From: Tritrichomonas musculus
Lineage: Eukaryota; Parabasalia; Tritrichomonadida; Tritrichomonadidae
NCBI GenBank assembly: GCA_039105265.1
Contig: JAPFFF010000005.1
Location: forward strand, 2,155,501-2,219,500
Length of the DNA stretch: 64,000 nucleotides
Direction of reading: 5' to 3'
The notes below the pieces were generated by a model. It had not been told where the DNA came from. It ran no database searches and worked only from the letters and a program-made list of their open reading frames with translations. This document shows, piece by piece, positions 1 through 10,092 of the stretch (the stretch's first letter is position 1; the number at the start of each line of letters is the position of its first letter). Both the position numbers and the translations under genes were made by a program.

Positions 1-3000
1 ACCTCCAGTGATGTTGTTCCGTAAGCTATAATATTCCTGTTCATCATTGATGAGTGTTGGGAGATGCATCATCTTGCAATATTTCTTCAGTTGAATTCGT
101 AGTTTGGTTATATTGGGGTCATCACGACTGCGAAGTTTGTTGCATTCTGCACAAGCGAGTTTACAGTTGCTGAGTTCGTGACCGATATCGTTATTGATTC
201 TATCGAGGGTAGGCTTATTGGTCCACGTGAAGTGTTCACCACAGAGATGACACTTACCGGTATCAGGATTGTTGTACATTTTCATGAATTCATCAAACTG
301 CTCCTCGCAAACACATTTATCGAGGTTCCTGGGAGAGTCCTTATGAGATTGATTATATTTGACATCCTGATTATAGTAGTTCTCACATTTGAATCTCCAC
401 CATTTGAGATTTGGTTTGAATGTATTTATAGAATTCTGTATAGAGTATTCAGTGTTTGGGTCAAATTCCTTATAAGCGAGTGCATACTTGATACAGGATG
501 CATTCTTGCTCAACGAGAGATTCGATATGAGGTCAACGTTGTACTGAGCATTGAGGACTATCAAATTGTCAATGGGTTTAATCATCATCTCAACATCGTT
601 ATCATTATACGCCAACAGGTAATCCCATCGGGTTTTATAATTTTTGGCATCTTCGAGATATAATTTGTAATCATCTTCAGTCAATGGATTCTTCTGGTTG
701 AGATAACTGTAAAATGCTTCATACTCAAAGGGCTCCGTTCGTGAGAGAACCTCATTATAATTCTCAATGTTGATAGCTTCATATGGGAACACACCTTTAC
801 TGCTATTCTCGAGTCCACCAAAATCTACACCAAATTGTCGTAATGTACCTCCAGCAACGAATGATTGTGCATCGATGAATCTCAACTTGGTGTTATATTT
901 TGAGGACTTCAATATGAATTGCTTCAATGATGATGCGGTACCGATGATACTGTTGGGCTCGACACTCCACGAACAGTAATTGAGATACTGCTTGAATAGG
1001 TTACTATCGAATCTACTCGAATTGAACCCAAATACGGTAATCACATTCAGGTTTCTGTCGATTTTATTGAGAGTATCAATCGATTCATTAATAAAGGTTT
1101 TCATATATTGAACCTTATCGTGATACACCTGTTGAGATTGCTCAAACAACCACTCAATCCACTCAGTGATGAACTCAGTTGAATCTCTTAATGAGAAGTG
1201 TCGTGTGTTGCAACCAGATTGTGATTTGACACATGATGATACGCTAAGTGGAATCAATCGAGAGTTGATAGTTGTTGATGAACCAATAGATGTATTCACA
1301 GGTTGTTCAACAGTTTCGAAATCATAAGTGATGTAATATATGTTGGGTTTCCATTCGAGACCATATGCTAAACAATATTCATACACCGGATTGTTGAGTA
1401 TATGTGGACAATATGGAAGTGGCTCACGATTAGGTATAAATTGTTTTCGAAATACTCCAGTACAGTTATCAACATGATTCTTGAAGCGATTCATATTGTG
1501 ATGACCGTAATGTGCATATGAGCCACACTTTGGGCAGATATGGATGTTGGTCAACTTCTCAGCATCCTTGATATACATTATGTGAATGATTCGATTTTGA
1601 GTGAACAGCAATGCAGATTTCCTAAATGAATTGTCACGATTATATTTCCATTGGTCCTGAAGGTTATACACCTTGAGTTCTGCATTGTACTCATAGATGT
1701 CAACATTCAAATGATGCTTTTCAGCAGATGCCTTCATGGCTTCAATTGATGTACCCGGATAGTTGTTCAGGAAGTTGATTGCAGCTTGAGATGGCTTAGT
1801 TGAATACACTATATTGTGTTCCCCGCACAGAAGTTTCCTAGCTGCTTGTGTACGATGCTTAGTATAACAATGATATTTGGGGTTAACTAGATGATCATCG
1901 AGACATGCAGCAAGAAATCGGTACCAACATAGATTGTCATCGACGTTGTCTGTGATAATGAATTTATTATTTTTGATTTCAGGAGGTAAATCCTTGATGG
2001 GACCACTAACCTTGACCATTCGAGATACTGTGAATGAAACTGTGCCTACGAGAATCAACTTGGTGCTCGATGTTGAGGTTTCATATGAGTGCAGTACTGA
2101 TTCAATATAGTACTTCACGATATCAAGTGATTGCTCATCACGAACCACAATTGGGGTAGCAGATTTATAGTTATTCCAAGTGATTTCCCTAGCTGTATAT
2201 TGGAATGTGTCAGTCTCAGCACTGGATGACTCAAATACACCCGAGAGTTGGAAATATATTTTGAATGGTTTCACCTCACGTTCATAAACTTGTTGCAAGC
2301 CATCATATATACTGTTCAATGAGGATATCGAGTTGAAGTAGTATATGTATATAGGCTCGAAGGTATCAATATCCGTGTGTTCATTGTAATCATTATCAGC
2401 ATATTTGGCATATTTTTGCCAAGCCTCTACAGCCTTATCGTAGTCCTCAGGTAAGTTCACCATGAGGAAATCATTGTGTTTCGATTTGAATTCATGACCG
2501 AACTCGCCAAGGTACTCGAATATTTCATTATTTTCAGGATCTTTGGGGATACCATCAATATCAGTGCTACCATCAATAATACGAGCTAGTTTTGTAATTT
2601 TAGACCTATCTTGGAATATATCTTGTATTTCAGCTCTATCGAGATATTCGGGATAATATTTGTTGAAATATGAATATACTTTACGTTCATCATCTAATTG
2701 CTGTTGGAACTCATCTTGGGTATTCATATGTTGAAGTACATCAATGGGGTCATTAATTTTGTAATCAGCTCTATTGAATTTATTGAAGTAATCGTTATCC
2801 AGTTTGTCATTCAATCTCTTTATATATGAAGGCTGCTCATCATACCGAATTGGTTTCTTATGAGTTGTCGGTGGTGGAAGTATTGGTGGATACTCATTTT
2901 CACGAATCAATCGTTGAGCTTCCTGCAAAGCATATTTTGCAACATCAATATTATGTTGTATTTGGCGTTCCCTATATACCTTACGTTCATCATCTAATTG

Positions 3001-3355
3001 CTGTTGGAACTTATCTTGGGTATTCATATGTTGAAGTACATCAATGGGTTCATTAATTTTGTAATCAGCTCTATTGAATTTATTGAAGTAATCATTATCA
3101 TCTGCAAGGCGTTCAGCCCTCAGTTGTCCAAAGAATGTATCAAAATGAGATTCATGGAGTATACCATTGGGATTGAAACCTGTGCGAGCTACAAATGAGT
3201 TATAATTTAGGTACTTCGTGAGTTTGCTCAGTTGAGCAACAAATGTAGTGTTGGTTGGGATGTTACCACCGAACTCATTGTTGATGATATTGATATAATT
3301 TTTGATAGTCCATGAAGGAATTGCACCAAAATTCTTATTCGAGATACAACTCATT
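1..3355 (-). CDS. Protein-primed type B DNA polymerase with HNH-like module (Polinton A), partial
   Basis: The frame opens at an ATG at 3355 and stays open to the window edge, more than 1,100 codons. Read in order, the protein shows a helical start with a repeated 40-residue segment; a DNLCWYRFLAAC motif near residue 480, as in the N-terminal regions of many transposon polymerases; a C/H-rich finger near 600 (CPKCGSY...HVDNC); then 3'-5' exonuclease motifs: YDFETVE near 680 (Exo I), NSSRFDSN near 780 (Exo II) and YNDNDVEMM near 917 (Exo III). Near residue 1050 a zinc-bound HNH/endonuclease VII-like module appears (CHLCG...LDRINND...CAECN). The polymerase motifs A-C would lie beyond the window. 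The role would be copying the element from a protein primer. It is clearly different from the second polymerase at 5898-9383. The assignment rests on motifs read by eye. Confidence 0.8.
2677..3096 (-). repeat. Duplicated segment inside the polymerase frame, 300-bp offset
   Basis: About 120 bases at 2677-2796 recur at 2977-3096 with only a few differences and an offset of exactly 300 bases (100 codons), so the reading frame is kept. The repeated protein segment contains DYFNKFNRADYKIN and DVLQHMNTQD. It is an in-frame partial duplication in the N-terminal part of the polymerase protein. Confidence 0.85.
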
Positions 3356-3424
3356 TGCCCAAACGTAAAAATATAAAATTGTAATCGGTAAAAATATTGA
3401 TTAAACATTATTTTTGAATTTTGG

Positions 3425-3901
3425 CTAGAAATCGATTGTATCAATCTCAACTTCGGGGGTTAGAGTCGTTTCACTAGGAGGAACATTTATAGTCATATGG
3501 GTGTTGAGTAGTTTTTGGGTCATATACATGGAGATACTTAAATTTAGGTTATCGAATATTAGTTTACGCAATAGGGATATACGTTTATGAGGTTCCACGT
3601 TGGATACTGCATCGATTACATCCTTTGATGAGACATATTGGATCAATCGGTCGTGATCCTTAATATCCAAAAACTTGCTTCGATTGAATATATGGGTTCG
3701 ATTTAAGCGAGAATGGGGATGTTCAATAGATGATGTCTCAGGAGGTGAGTCACTTCGAACGAAATTCTTAGGCTGTACCGTTGTGCTTGGATTAGGAGAT
3801 GGCTGTTTATGGTTCATACGTTTAATCAAATGCTTGACATCTTGGCACAAATCGGTGATACCATTTAAAATTTTTAATAGTATATCAGTGTCAATTTCCA
3901 T
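3425..3901 (-). CDS. Small unknown protein of Polinton A
   Basis: A 158-residue frame lies 69 bases upstream of the polymerase frame on the same strand and could be expressed with it. I recognise no family. The N-terminal 30 residues look helical (MEIDTDILLKILNGITDL), the middle is Pro/Ser/Thr-rich and probably disordered, and the C-terminal half (LIQYVSSKDVIDAVSNVEP...) looks helical again. No signal peptide or membrane segment is seen. The position next to the terminal repeats fits an accessory gene at the end of the element. It could be a host-range or replication accessory factor, but nothing in the sequence shows this. Confidence 0.5.
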   Translation of the reverse strand: MEIDTDILLKILNGITDLCQDVKHLIKRMNHKQPSPNPSTTVQPKNFVRSDSPPETSSIEHPHSRLNRTHIFNRSKFLDIKDHDRLIQYVSSKDVIDAVSNVEPHKRISLLRKLIFDNLNLSISMYMTQKLLNTHMTINVPPSETTLTPEVEIDTIDF

Positions 3902-3969
3902 TTATACAAAATAAAATATTATTTTAACAAATTTAGGTTGCTGGTGGAATGTGATTGGTAGTAAGAGAG

Positions 3970-4042
3970 GTCCTTTAGTATGACCTTCAGTACAACCTTC
4001 AGTACAACCTTTAGGATAACCTTTAGTATGACCTTTCGTAGT
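3970..4042. repeat. Six 12-bp tandem units
   Basis: A run of about six 12-base units related to CTTTAGTATGAC and CTTCAGTACAAC lies between the small gene and the larger tandem repeats. It is probably subterminal sequence of a Polinton copy. Confidence 0.75.
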
Positions 4043-4052
4043 AAGTACCCCT

Positions 4053-4340
4053 AGCCTTCTAAACTAGGGCAATAGTGGCAGTCATAAGTGAACATCTATA
4101 TAGTCCCATGATGCTGACCACTTATTCCTAGTCATGAGTATCAGTTGGTATCAATTCAAAAATAGTTAGATGGCCTTCTAAATTAGGGCAGTAATGGCGG
4201 TCATAAGTGGTCATAAGTGAACATCAATGTGACCCCATGATGCTGATCAATTATTCCTAGTTATGAGTATCAGTTAGGGTCAATTCAAAAATAGTTAGAT
4301 GGCCTTCTAAATTAGGGCAGTAATGGCGGTCATAAGTGAA
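4053..4340. repeat. Tandem repeat of 120-130 bp, about 2.3 copies, at the Polinton junction
   Basis: Copies start near 4053, 4172 and 4301, each opening with a form of CCTTCTAAAYTAGGGCA and followed by TGGCGGTCATAAGTG. The third copy is partial and abuts the integrase frame. The repeat lies between genes that read outwards on both sides, so it marks the joint between two Polinton copies or the end of one of them. Which copy owns it cannot be decided here. Confidence 0.8.
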
Positions 4341-4351
4341 TTTCTATCTGG

Positions 4352-5914
4352 TTGTCATCCGGAACACTCATCACTACTCACGTAAATAATTTCTTGAGAA
4401 TCAACCAAGACAGAATCGATAGATTGCTTTTTGCAAGGATAGAACAACTAAAAGAAGGCATCAAAAGAGTCAATGAATCCAGATATAAAGATGCTTGCGA
4501 AAGAGCCAAAGAAGAATTGTTCAGACAAAAATTAACCAACAAAAACAAGCCACAATTTGGTGCTGTCAGAGATTTTATTCAGCAAAATGGAGGGAATAAA
4601 CACATATATCTCTTTGAAGATACACCCAGAGTTTATACAAGAATTGTGATTCAAGATGATATACAACAAATTTATGACGAATTTATTGAGGAATGGGAAA
4701 AGAGACAAAGACCTAAAAGACCTATTTTTAGAGATACATTCACAGATAAATTGAACGAATTTGTTGTTTATAATCATGAGAGACTGTTAGATAAAGAGGA
4801 ATTCAATAGAGTCAGTAGTAATTGGGGAGAGAGTAGATTATCCGAAGAGGAGAGATACAATAGATACGTCAATAAATTTTATTTCCAGCCAACGACATAT
4901 TCAACTTATGAAATTCCTCAGGAGCAAAATATTATTGGGTTCAAAACAGAGAGTAAAATAAGAGCTTTGAAGAGTTTGTTTCCCGATAGACAGGTCAAAA
5001 TGGCTGAGAATACATCATACTTTCCGCTGAAAAAGAACGCGAAGATGTATCAGCTCCATAAAGTTTCATCAAGAAATTCCTATATTATTGATTTGATGTT
5101 TGTTGATAAATTATGTTATTTGGTCATGATAAATGTCAATACAAGGTATTTGTACGTTGAGTTGGTCAACCAGATATTGTTTGGAGAAGAAAAGGAAGAA
5201 AAGCATCAGAGATTCGCGAAATATGATAAATCAGCAGATACTTACCTAAAAACCCTCGATAAATTGCTGCAATCAGGTGTTGTAATAAAGAGCTTGACAT
5301 TTGATGGAGAGGGCTCTTTTAACTCAAGAAAGGCACAAGAATACTATAGAGCTCATAGAATAGAATGGCAAACTGCACCAAGAATGAGAATGGGAAACTA
5401 TCCAGACTTCATGAAAAAGGAGCAAAAACAGGTAAAAACAGACCCGATGCACAGTTCTTTGGGACTGATAGATAGAGTCATCAGAACACTGAGAGATATG
5501 GCTTACAATATGGGAATTGGGATAATTACTCCATCGATAATGGAAGAATTAGTGAGGCAATATAATAACGCACCTCATAAAACACTCTCAAAATATGCCA
5601 GGAAAAGCGCCAGTCTTGCTGGAGTCTCCTATGGAGCCGTGTCTCCGAGGATGGTTCAAGAAGATAAAGAACTGGAATCGTTGATTGTGATGAATATCTG
5701 TAAAGAGAATTATGACATAATGATGAGTAAAGGATTCTATTTGCCAAAAGGGATGTCGGTAAAATTGTATAACGAAAAGGATGGAATGATGAAGAGAAGG
5801 TCCAATGTACAGCCAGGAAAGTATAGAGTTATTGGGTTCAAGAATGGTTTGTATGAAGTTAAGGGACAAAAAAATGAGAGACAATTAGTACCGCGCTTTA
5901 AATTGGCAACGTAG
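4352..5914 (+). CDS. Polinton integrase (retroviral-type DDE)
   Basis: This frame of about 520 codons encodes a retrovirus-like integrase of the Polinton kind. The core begins near residue 245 (SYIIDLMFVDKLCYLVMIN, first catalytic Asp strand), continues near 316 (SLTFDGEGSF, second Asp) and has the expected helix near 370 (LIDRVIRTLRDM). A small beta-rich C-terminal domain follows (PKGMSVKLYNEKDG...NGLYEVKGQ), like the SH3-like or chromo-type tail of integrases. The first 200 residues are charged and helical. It would cut and join the element's ends during insertion. The frame runs up to the tandem-repeat junction, so the exact protein start is unclear. It is convergent with the polymerase gene, overlapping by 17 bases. 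Confidence 0.85.
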   Translation: MSSGTLITTHVNNFLRINQDRIDRLLFARIEQLKEGIKRVNESRYKDACERAKEELFRQKLTNKNKPQFGAVRDFIQQNGGNKHIYLFEDTPRVYTRIVIQDDIQQIYDEFIEEWEKRQRPKRPIFRDTFTDKLNEFVVYNHERLLDKEEFNRVSSNWGESRLSEEERYNRYVNKFYFQPTTYSTYEIPQEQNIIGFKTESKIRALKSLFPDRQVKMAENTSYFPLKKNAKMYQLHKVSSRNSYIIDLMFVDKLCYLVMINVNTRYLYVELVNQILFGEEKEEKHQRFAKYDKSADTYLKTLDKLLQSGVVIKSLTFDGEGSFNSRKAQEYYRAHRIEWQTAPRMRMGNYPDFMKKEQKQVKTDPMHSSLGLIDRVIRTLRDMAYNMGIGIITPSIMEELVRQYNNAPHKTLSKYARKSASLAGVSYGAVSPRMVQEDKELESLIVMNICKENYDIMMSKGFYLPKGMSVKLYNEKDGMMKRRSNVQPGKYRVIGFKNGLYEVKGQKNERQLVPRFKLAT

Positions 5915-8900
5915 TTGACCCTTGCAAGGCAAGTGGATTATTAAAATATTGGGTAATATCTCCTTCAGAATAGTCTGTTTTGATACATCTCTCGAATTTT
6001 TTTCTTGTCGATACAGTCATATTTTTGTTCATTTCGAAGCAAGGTTGTCCTTTTGTTAAGTCGAATGTGATGGAGTTGCCATTGAAGAGTGTTTCATAAA
6101 GCTTCATAACATCTCCTTGAAACTCTTCATTGAATTTATATTTGATAGAATTTTGAGTGAGACCCTTGCCTCTTATTACATAATCAATCTCTCCAGTAGA
6201 ATCTGTAATCATATGGACGTACATTTTCTTCATCAAGAAGAATGCTTCAATAGATTCTGGCATCTCATCATGACCATTTATCGAAGGGAAATCACAGTGA
6301 AATTGTCCTAAATTTTTCCCGATAAGTTCGCGGTTATATTTATTGTTGAATTCTTTTTGTAGACGTTTTAAGTCGGCAGATTCTATCATAAATGAGTCGG
6401 TATCTTGGTAATAAATATGGCATCCTGTATCGAAAGCAAGACACATCACCTCATTCATTATTCTCTTGGACATTGACAAAACTTGGATGCCTAAAAGAGA
6501 GAAATTGAAGTGATTATCTATTTGTTTGAGGGTCTTTATTGCGTGAATATTTGAGTTGTTCAACTGAATATCTTCGACTATTTTGTTGTAGTTTTTTGCC
6601 CAATATTTATCGAGTTCATCTCCTTCGTGAAGATATTTGTAGTCTTTATCTACTGGCCTCTCTATTGTTTTGCCGTAGCAGGAATTCATGATGAGTTTGT
6701 AGAGATTTTGAAGCGGATTATTCTGTTTCTTATATTCGAGTCGTTTATTGAATATCTTTTTGATACATTCTTGAATACGATAATCTTTCTTTCCGTCCCA
6801 ATAATATCCTCTCAGAATATTGAATTCTATTTGCTGAAACTCAATAAAATCTTCCAAAGTAATATTGTCGACAACCATTTTAATGGTTTGATTTGGTTGG
6901 AGAATGTCGTTATTCCTGTTTAGGCCGTCAATTTTTTGAACGATTAACGGAAATGCATAATGTTTGTTGATTTTTGTTATTTCGATTTCAACGATGTATG
7001 CGGACTGTTTGGAGAGGAAAGAATAGTTGAGTTGGTCTTGTTGTATTACCTTTGGACGTCCTTCAACTGTGTATAATCTACTCATTGCGGAAGGATATAA
7101 TGATACTGCATCAAAATCGCAGAGATTCTTCTTGATATGCCATTTCTTGTTATAAGCTGTCATACATCTACCTCCATATATCGCCTTTGAGCAAAAATAT
7201 CTCACATGACCGCCTAATTTATAGAGATTTTGGTTGGGATAATAGACTCTTTGATTGAAGACTTCGTTTGCGAGAGACGATATGCTGATGAAATTAAATG
7301 GGTCGACTTTGAAGTCTTTGATGAATCCTTCACGCAGTTTATTGAATCCGATTCTGAGGATATTAACGTCTTGCTGGCAGTAAAATTCTGCATATTTCCA
7401 CATGTCAAAATGATTTTCGTCTATTCGGCAGCCAGATATTTTATCGATATTGGCGTTGAATAAATTGTAGTCTTCATCGGTCCATATTTTGTCTTCATTT
7501 TCTCCTGCTTCGTTAATTGTGCCACAGTTAGTTTGGAGCCGATCAAGAGTATAGTATTTGTATGGAAATATCTCTTTTTGTATGTCAGGAATGTCAAACA
7601 TTGAGGGTAATTGAGATAATTTGCAGGAAAGAATTGGTAAAGAGTCTTTGAGATGAATTGTTTTGTTGAGATATTTTATATCTGCCTTCATTGTTTTTGT
7701 GCCTTTGATGATGGATTTGGCGAGTCCGAAAGAGGCCAGCATTCTGATATCATACGCTAAATTGTGGAAATAAACGACCGCTTCATCGGGTAAATAATCT
7801 AGTAATTGTTTATTACAGTCTTCTCCTCGGAAAGTTTTATTGATACGGCCTGTTCTATTCTGTAAGACGCAGAGGAAAGGTTTGTGAATTTCTGTTGATG
7901 TATCTGCTGCAAAATCGGCATACCAATATGTTTTGTTGTCATTTTCTGAGAGTTTCTTTTTATTTTCTTTGATTAGCTTCGTGCATTGTTCTTCGTTATA
8001 TTCGAGGTCAATAAGGTCAATATCGTCGATTACTTCTTTGTAGAAAACTGTGTTGAGGACCTTATATTGACCGAATGTGATTGGGACGAAGAAGTTGTTT
8101 TTCATTAAAGTTCGAACGAGGTCTGATGATGTCATGAAGCATCTCGCGGGGCGCCAGTGGTCAACGTTGTACTCTTTATTGAATTTATCTTCTGTGCATT
8201 GATTGAGGTGGTTGGCGGAGCCAAGTTTGCAAAGCGAATTGATATAGTATGTGCTGAAAGGTGTTTTCTCCTCAAGGAAATAGTGCTTATTGAAGACGTT
8301 CATTGTATGAGTTCTATTTGGTTCAGCATTTTCTATACCTAAATAATGTTTATTTGTATCATTCTTTTTGGACCTGACAGAACGTTTCTTATTTTTTCCA
8401 TTGGCATCTTCGTTGATAAACGATAATTTGATGTGAATATTGAACTCAGTACATAGTTCGTTTAGAGCTTTTTGGGAGAGATATCTTGAATTAATTCTTA
8501 GGCGTATTTTGTTTAGTGTATCGTCATCGTAGCATCCTGTTTGTTGAAGGGCGTAAATGAAACAGCAATCGTCCAATTCCTTTCTCTGTTTGCCTTTTTT
8601 GTCTACGAGAGATGTGAAAATCTGTAATTTTTCGAGATATTTTGAGACATTTGATGGACAGTTTTCACGTACCAAATATTGAAAGAAACTTCCTCCAACG
8701 TCATTTTTTGCCTTAATATTCTGAAATTCACTAAAGCGAACTGCTTCAAAGAGGCTCCATTCGGGTATTTTTTCGGCTCCATTCTCATAAAAATATTCTG
8801 GTACAACATTCTCTATATCGAAGATGAAGTGTTTTTCTGTTAGATTTTCCATTAATTTGTTGTATATTTCAGGCGTCAATTGATAGGAATGCCATTGATT

Positions 8901-9383
8901 TTTGATTTTGAAGGCGAGTTTGTATTTGGCGATAATGGGTAAAGAATCTATATATTCTTCAAAGAATTCCTTCAATTTGGGAAGCAATAAGAGTCTGCCG
9001 TCCTTATCTAATCTCTCAAAGTCGATTTGCCATCTTCTTGGGGAGTATTCTAATTTTTCCATTATTTCGTCGACGATTTGTTGTTGGGAATTGTTGTCCG
9101 TTTTGATTGGTTGTTCAGCTTGTTTGGGTTGTTCTTTGGGAGGTTCTTCAGCTTTTTGGGGAGGTTGGGTGGGGGTATTGTTCTTGCCTTTAAAATACCA
9201 GTACATTGCATCGTAATTGTCCATATCTCCATCGTACCCTTCTTGTTTGGCACATTCTCGGATGTCATAATAGAATTCTTCTTGTGAGTTCCAATAGTAT
9301 GAAAATTCGTGTTGTAGTTTCTCGTTTATTATCAATTCAAACAGTTCTTGCAATTTTTCGGGAGTAGCTTCGGAGAGTCTCAT
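5898..9383 (-). CDS. Protein-primed type B DNA polymerase (Polinton B)
   Basis: The 1,161-residue frame starts at an ATG and carries the full motif series of a protein-primed family B polymerase: exonuclease motifs YADFAADTS near 486, YFHNLAYDIRML near 540 and YCQQDVNIL near 670; then motif A with DAVSLYPSAM near 760, motif B with NSCYGKTIERPVDKD near 900 and motif C YQDTDS near 995. The length fits Polinton polymerases. The first 130 residues include a Pro/Lys/Gln-rich linker. It lacks the HNH-like module of the polymerase in copy A, so the two are distinct lineages. It starts about 480 bases from the right end of the element and reads inwards, the usual position for this gene. Confidence 0.92.
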   Translation of the reverse strand: MRLSEATPEKLQELFELIINEKLQHEFSYYWNSQEEFYYDIRECAKQEGYDGDMDNYDAMYWYFKGKNNTPTQPPQKAEEPPKEQPKQAEQPIKTDNNSQQQIVDEIMEKLEYSPRRWQIDFERLDKDGRLLLLPKLKEFFEEYIDSLPIIAKYKLAFKIKNQWHSYQLTPEIYNKLMENLTEKHFIFDIENVVPEYFYENGAEKIPEWSLFEAVRFSEFQNIKAKNDVGGSFFQYLVRENCPSNVSKYLEKLQIFTSLVDKKGKQRKELDDCCFIYALQQTGCYDDDTLNKIRLRINSRYLSQKALNELCTEFNIHIKLSFINEDANGKNKKRSVRSKKNDTNKHYLGIENAEPNRTHTMNVFNKHYFLEEKTPFSTYYINSLCKLGSANHLNQCTEDKFNKEYNVDHWRPARCFMTSSDLVRTLMKNNFFVPITFGQYKVLNTVFYKEVIDDIDLIDLEYNEEQCTKLIKENKKKLSENDNKTYWYADFAADTSTEIHKPFLCVLQNRTGRINKTFRGEDCNKQLLDYLPDEAVVYFHNLAYDIRMLASFGLAKSIIKGTKTMKADIKYLNKTIHLKDSLPILSCKLSQLPSMFDIPDIQKEIFPYKYYTLDRLQTNCGTINEAGENEDKIWTDEDYNLFNANIDKISGCRIDENHFDMWKYAEFYCQQDVNILRIGFNKLREGFIKDFKVDPFNFISISSLANEVFNQRVYYPNQNLYKLGGHVRYFCSKAIYGGRCMTAYNKKWHIKKNLCDFDAVSLYPSAMSRLYTVEGRPKVIQQDQLNYSFLSKQSAYIVEIEITKINKHYAFPLIVQKIDGLNRNNDILQPNQTIKMVVDNITLEDFIEFQQIEFNILRGYYWDGKKDYRIQECIKKIFNKRLEYKKQNNPLQNLYKLIMNSCYGKTIERPVDKDYKYLHEGDELDKYWAKNYNKIVEDIQLNNSNIHAIKTLKQIDNHFNFSLLGIQVLSMSKRIMNEVMCLAFDTGCHIYYQDTDSFMIESADLKRLQKEFNNKYNRELIGKNLGQFHCDFPSINGHDEMPESIEAFFLMKKMYVHMITDSTGEIDYVIRGKGLTQNSIKYKFNEEFQGDVMKLYETLFNGNSITFDLTKGQPCFEMNKNMTVSTRKKFERCIKTDYSEGDITQYFNNPLALQGSTTLPI

Positions 9384-9865
9384 TTTTGCAATGAAAATAA
9401 AAATTAAAAAATATAAAAATTTATACCACTTATCATAAATGTGAAAATTTCAAAAAATTATTTGTTTCAGAAAAAGTTTCAAAAAAGTTGATTTCACAGC
9501 TTTGCTGGGTCTTGCATTGCAAGTCAATAATTTTAAAAATCATTGCCTTTGGCAACTTTGCTTTGCAAATAAATTGTATACAAAAATTTTATTTATACCT
9601 TTTTTCATATCACATGTCATACAAAAATTTTATCAAAATTTTGTTCATATCACCACTTTCCATCCATTGAAAGACCTTAATTTAGGCAATTTATTGACAC
9701 AAAAAGGTGAATGCAAAATGCCCTATAGTGATAGGGGGTTTTCTGACAACACTCTGGAGGTCAAAAAAGTGCCAAAATTGGGGTAGTTGGAGACAAAAAA
9801 GTGCCAAAATTAGGGGTGTTTGAGGGGATTGAAGACCGGAGGTCTGAAATCACCGCAAACGTATA
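9384..9865. repeat. Right subterminal region of Polinton B
   Basis: This non-coding stretch holds two tandem copies of a roughly 32-base unit around AAAAAGTGCCAAAATT (9761-9824), an ATAGGGGGTTTTC motif near 9735 and a short hairpin AGACC-GGA-GGTCT at 9833-9845. Similar ATAGGGGGTTTTC-type sequence recurs at 38.4 kb. The features fit the end of a Polinton, but no target duplication was identified. Confidence 0.5.
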
Positions 9866-10012
9866 CTACTCCCTGTATAAAGAAATATTTATTTCCAAAA
9901 AAAATTGAAACATTTAATATTTTTTATTTCTAAAAAACTAACTATAACTCATGATATTCATATATATTATTTGAATGAGAAATTTAGAAAATTGAATAAA
10001 AAAGTAAAATAG

Positions 10013-10018
10013 AAAAAA
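10013..10018 (-). terminator. RNA polymerase III T-run terminator
   Basis: Six consecutive T residues on the minus strand begin three bases after the 3' end of the tRNA gene, the usual Pol III stop signal. Confidence 0.75.
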
Positions 10019-10020
10019 TT

Positions 10021-10092
10021 TGGATGTTAGGAGGATCGAACTCCTGGCCTCTACAATGCAAATGTAGCGCTCTACCACTGAGCTAAACACCC
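10021..10092 (-). tRNA. tRNA-Ala (anticodon UGC)
   Basis: Read on the minus strand, the 72-base sequence folds as a standard tRNA: acceptor GGGTGTT paired with AACATCC (one G-T pair), D arm GCTC...GAGC with AGTGGTA loop, anticodon stem CTACA/TGTAG around loop TTTGCAT giving anticodon UGC, and T arm AGGAG/CTCCT with loop TTCGATC. The discriminator is A and CCA is not encoded. There is no intron. The internal A box (TAGCTCAGTGG) and B box (GTTCGATCC) are both good. It delivers alanine at GCA codons. The Polinton end lies about 160 bases beyond its 3' end. Confidence 0.97.

Larger units (their letters stand above)
1..4050. mobile_element. Polinton/Maverick copy A, cut by the window edge
   Basis: This is the right-hand part of a Polinton (Maverick) type DNA element. 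It is recognised by a long protein-primed type B DNA polymerase frame and a small upstream frame, both read leftwards away from a repeat-rich end at about 3970-4340. The element continues beyond base 1, so its integrase, capsid and packaging genes, if any, are not visible. The visible frame is open for more than 1,100 codons, which suggests a fairly recent copy. It is less AT-rich than the host DNA to its right. The right boundary is uncertain because the tandem repeats at 4053-4340 could belong to this copy or to the next one. Confidence 0.6.
4340..9860. mobile_element. Polinton/Maverick copy B, compact (integrase + polymerase only)
   Basis: An integrase gene (plus) and a protein-primed DNA polymerase gene (minus) face each other and overlap by 17 bases at their 3' ends. 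The pair fills 4340-9383; the right end is placed near 9860, after short subterminal repeats and a small hairpin. No capsid, ATPase or protease gene fits between them. Either this is a very small derivative of the usual 15-20 kb element or its other genes have been lost. Both long frames are open, so the copy looks young, although the element as a whole looks incomplete on its left side. No convincing long terminal inverted repeat was found by eye. Confidence 0.65.

Noticed and set aside
178-3198. Short plus-strand frames across the left 3.2 kb
   Set aside because: They are antisense to the long polymerase frame on the minus strand.
3900-9860. Terminal inverted repeat linking 4050 and 9740 (ACCCCTA...TAGGGC likeness)
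   Set aside because: Only a gapped match of about 20 bases; too weak to claim a terminal repeat.
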